Below are positions 61,588 through 64,000 of a stretch of DNA of 64,000 bases, in pieces (position 1 is the first letter of the stretch; every line of letters starts with the position of its first letter). Location of the stretch: contig NZ_AUDS01000026.1 of NCBI RefSeq assembly GCF_000425585.1, forward strand, positions 24,939-88,938, in the 5' to 3' direction. Made by a program: the position numbers and the translations under genes. Source of the DNA: Terrimonas ferruginea DSM 30193. GTDB lineage: Bacteria; Bacteroidota; Bacteroidia; Chitinophagales; Chitinophagaceae. A model generated the notes under the pieces. The model was not told the origin of the DNA and searched no databases. It was given only the letters and a program-made list of their open reading frames with translations.

Positions 61588-61675
61588 ATTCTTTTTAAAG
61601 TTTAATGAATCTCCTGAATTTGCCTCGACTCATACTACTGAATCCCATCCGGCTGGCTTATTGGGTCCCAGTTTA

Positions 61676-62059
61676 CTAATCACTCCAAATACTACCTGTC
61701 AGATTAAGATTACGTTGTAAATGACCTCCTACCCCCATCAATGCATAGCCTAAAATGATAATAAAAATAACGAGGTAAGGATTAAGTTTATTCTCGTAGT
61801 ATTTGTACTGCTTTTCTCTTCTATATACAATAAAATAGTTCAAAATAATTAAGGCAGTCATAACTCCGTACATTACATTAAAAAAGACGTCAGGGATAAC
61901 TACATTCTTAAACAAAAAATAAACATAGCCTACTCCCAACACATATATTGATTCTATCATAGAAATAAAAAGAATACTGTAAATCCCAGGATCTGTCAGT
62001 TTCAATTTCTTGTCAAAGAAATAATGAATTGTAGCACAAAAGCGATAATATAAAGTCAT
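61676..62059 (-). CDS. Four-helix membrane protein, candidate immunity to the live RHS tip
   Basis: 127 residues, four predicted transmembrane helices (about 27-48, 52-70 with FFNVMYGVMTALIIL following, and a last at 95-112). AT-rich. Its start is only 12 bp after the stop of the RHS gene. The position is that of a cognate immunity gene, and a membrane location fits a tip that carries hydrophobic segments. No family is recognised. Confidence 0.65.
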   Translation of the reverse strand: MTLYYRFCATIHYFFDKKLKLTDPGIYSILFISMIESIYVLGVGYVYFLFKNVVIPDVFFNVMYGVMTALIILNYFIVYRREKQYKYYENKLNPYLVIFIIILGYALMGVGGHLQRNLNLTGSIWSD

Positions 62060-62071
62060 ATCATATATTTT

Positions 62072-64000
62072 TTATTGAAACCCTCTTTCAAGCATACTTG
62101 TAGCCATTTGATTTCCTAATGCATCATACCCAGGGCCGCTATTGAATAAAAGTTCTTCGCCAATGACACTATAAACAAGGCTCACGATGAGACCACCTGG
62201 TCCCAAATAGCTTATAACAGTCATCGCATGATTTGTCCACCGGTGAACTTCTGATATTTCTCCTGCCCTTGCCAGGCGTTCGGTTGACCAAGTTCCATAA
62301 ACACTGGAGGCGATACCTGTAAATTTCAATACCTGTCCTGTTGCACTAACAACATAACGCGGCACTTGAATGGACCTTCCCACTGCAGGAAGATGAATAT
62401 TAACAGGCCGTGTCCTGCTATATGATCCTTTAGGAAAAGATCTATCAAATATCCGCTGTGCAGGCCCTGGCATAAGAGGCCTTCCACTGCCATATCCGTC
62501 AAGCTTATACTTTTCCAGTGTTTTACCTAAATGGTACTCTGCCCCGCCTAAAAAAGGATCAAACCACATGGGTAATTGGTATGGATTAGCCGATGCTTTG
62601 CTTCGACTTACTACTGTAACCGCATCATTGTCCCCTTCATCCACTCCTTGCCCAACAAAGCCATTTTTAGCATTAGGATTACTTGGATCGTATTTGTAAT
62701 ACGATGTTTTATCTCCGTCTTTCCACTCAAGGATATCACCATTTTTAATCTTAATGGTTTTAGAACCAGAACCTGACACTCTAACCGTATCAAGTCCCAA
62801 TGGATCATTGAATAGTAAAGGATTATTACCTACGTACGCGTATGAAGTAAGATCAAGATGAAGTTCTGCCAAAGGATCGATTTGCCAAAATCGGCCAATT
62901 TGATGATCATACCCTCTAAATCTTGTTTCATATAACTCTAATCCGGTTCCATCACTAAATTCATTATTAGCTAATTCTGTCGCTTCGTTAAACTTGAATT
63001 TATTTGTTGACCGTTTTGATCTAGCGCTTATCCCCGCCATCGTCAGCCCAAAGGGATAATAATGCGTCTCTTCTAATAAGGCACTTCGCGTATGAACAAG
63101 TTGCAGGTTATCAAAGAACACGTTCACGGGACTCTCATTACTCACATAGACATAAAGATAACCGTTTTTGATGGCAGCGAGATTTTGCAAGTCAGAGAAG
63201 TGGTCTTTGGTAAAACCGGTCAGATTTACCGGGCTGGCGCCACCGCTGACCATCTTGAACTGTTCGTCGAAGAAAATGTAGTTGATAAAGGCTTTCGGAC
63301 GTTGCGGATAACTCGCATTATCCCGGCTTGGGTCATTGATAAAGGCGCCAAGCGGCGTAGTGATATCGGTGATCGCATTCAACTGACTGGCCGTGGCTTT
63401 ACCGGCAGCAGCACTGCCCGGTGCACCGAGTAAACCAGATAAGATATCCAGCACCACCGGTGCCACATTCGGAGTACCGGATGTATTCGGTGTATACCAA
63501 TGGCTTTTCCCAAAAACATCCACCTTGTCCCCCGCCATTACTTTGAGCGTGATGCCCAGTCCCATTTTATTGGTGCCCGAGTTTACGCGGTACATCTTCT
63601 GGCTGGTGGTAGATTCAAAAGTCGGATCGCTCGGATTGTTGCCGATGCCGTTGTCATTGTCATAGGCCGGTGAAGGCGCGTTGGAACTCATGGTACTTAC
63701 GTCCACGATCTGTGCGGCATCGATGGTGTAATATTTTTCTTCCGTCGCCAGCTTGGCATCTTCGAGTGTAGCGATCGGGTATTTGTCTACTTTTTGTTCT
63801 TCGGTGATCAACACCCTTACATTTCCCAGGTGATCCTTGATCATGTAGTCATATTCCAACCTCGCAGGATTAGTGCCTTCCGCAGCGATGTATCTTGTTC
63901 TGCCTTCTTCGTTTCCGAGGAACTGCAACTTATCGCTATAGCCCAGCGCGGTTTGCAGTGTGCTGTTATTCGGATAAGCTTTGGATTCATAGACATTACC
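62072..64000 (-). CDS. RHS-repeat protein with variable C-terminal tip (5' end outside window)
   Basis: 642 residues visible; the frame is open through base 64000. It begins in the RHS/YD-repeat part (RLEYDYMIKDHLGNVRVLI), followed by a domain of about 180 residues (TLKVMAGDKVDVFGKSHWYTPN, FINYIFFDEQFKMVSG). Next is the conserved core end YPFGLTMAGISAR, GYDHQIGRFWQIDPLAE, YAYVGNNPLLFNDPLGLD. The last 240 residues are the variable tip, without recognised catalytic motif but with hydrophobic stretches (VISYLGPGGLIVSLVYSVIG). RHS shells encapsulate and deliver toxic tips to neighbouring cells. The downstream membrane protein is the likely immunity partner. Confidence 0.92.
   Translation of the reverse strand, partial: GNVYESKAYPNNSTLQTALGYSDKLQFLGNEEGRTRYIAAEGTNPARLEYDYMIKDHLGNVRVLITEEQKVDKYPIATLEDAKLATEEKYYTIDAAQIVDVSTMSSNAPSPAYDNDNGIGNNPSDPTFESTTSQKMYRVNSGTNKMGLGITLKVMAGDKVDVFGKSHWYTPNTSGTPNVAPVVLDILSGLLGAPGSAAAGKATASQLNAITDITTPLGAFINDPSRDNASYPQRPKAFINYIFFDEQFKMVSGGASPVNLTGFTKDHFSDLQNLAAIKNGYLYVYVSNESPVNVFFDNLQLVHTRSALLEETHYYPFGLTMAGISARSKRSTNKFKFNEATELANNEFSDGTGLELYETRFRGYDHQIGRFWQIDPLAELHLDLTSYAYVGNNPLLFNDPLGLDTVRVSGSGSKTIKIKNGDILEWKDGDKTSYYKYDPSNPNAKNGFVGQGVDEGDNDAVTVVSRSKASANPYQLPMWFDPFLGGAEYHLGKTLEKYKLDGYGSGRPLMPGPAQRIFDRSFPKGSYSRTRPVNIHLPAVGRSIQVPRYVVSATGQVLKFTGIASSVYGTWSTERLARAGEISEVHRWTNHAMTVISYLGPGGLIVSLVYSVIGEELLFNSGPGYDALGNQMATSMLERGFQ
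63046..63620. repeat. RHS segment repeated at 60299-60920
   Basis: About 575 bp inside the intact RHS gene that recur in the same orientation, clearly homologous (roughly 85% by eye), in the orphan cassette. Homology stops near 63620/60920 on one side and fades in the variable tip on the other. It gives a substrate for tip exchange by recombination. Confidence 0.85.

Overview
The window comes from a Bacteroidota chromosome, most likely family Chitinophagaceae or a close relative. Supporting signs are repeated TAnnTTTG promoter boxes, weak Shine-Dalgarno sites, signal peptides ending in a final Gln after Ala, many small outer-membrane barrel proteins, a Bacteroidetes-type arginine decarboxylase, a glucosamine-6-phosphate deaminase fused to a PIG-L domain, and an RHS locus with exchangeable tips. 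No plasmid or prophage backbone is visible.

Layout. 1-14 kb: a truncated L,D-transpeptidase, then a stress and respiration island: Hsp20, a methyltransferase, a PNPOx-like flavoprotein, two tandem universal stress proteins, a PAS histidine kinase, a receiver-CRP fusion regulator, the RIC/ScdA Fe-S repair protein, and a complete ba3-type cytochrome oxidase operon including a 41-residue subunit IIa. 14-18.5 kb: PQQ-propeller lipoprotein, hutU, hutH. 18.5-19.5 kb: perfect palindromes flanking a REP-associated tyrosine transposase (RAYT). 19.5-30 kb: outer-membrane protein, tRNA-Arg(TCT), a giant propeller histidine kinase, an aspartic protease, an MFS exporter, speA. 30-36.4 kb: thrS-infC-rpmI-rplT, interrupted by a zinc metalloprotease. 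36.4-45.7 kb: secreted and surface proteins, peroxiredoxin, CutC plus glycosylasparaginase, FMN reductase. 45.7-50.2 kb: GH20 hexosaminidase and NagB-PIG-L. 50.3-57.6 kb: Bax-inhibitor-like protein, OmpR/kinase pair, thioredoxin-DUF3738 protein, AI-2E family transporter, AsmA-like protein. 57.6-64 kb: IS remnants and an AT-rich RHS toxin/immunity locus with one live tip and one broken orphan tip.

How genes fit together. The kinase at 8280-9518 keeps, at the spacing found in FixL, the His and Arg that bind haem and oxygen in FixL. Its partner is a receiver fused to a CRP/FNR-type DNA-binding module. FNR-like boxes (CTGAT-N4-ATCAG type) lie 50.5-51.5 bp upstream of TAnnTTTG boxes for the oxidase operon, the USP operon, hsp20 and a small gene at 6689. 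I infer a FixL to FixJ/FixK-fusion oxygen or NO regulon contained in about 12 kb.

The intergenic DNA carries three repeat classes, often nested: 28-42 bp RAYT palindromes, 16-bp micro-palindromes of type CCGATACTTCGG, and heptanucleotide tandem arrays. Three micro-palindromes sit inside the broken RHS cassette where the intact copy lacks them, which suggests that they move or are inserted.
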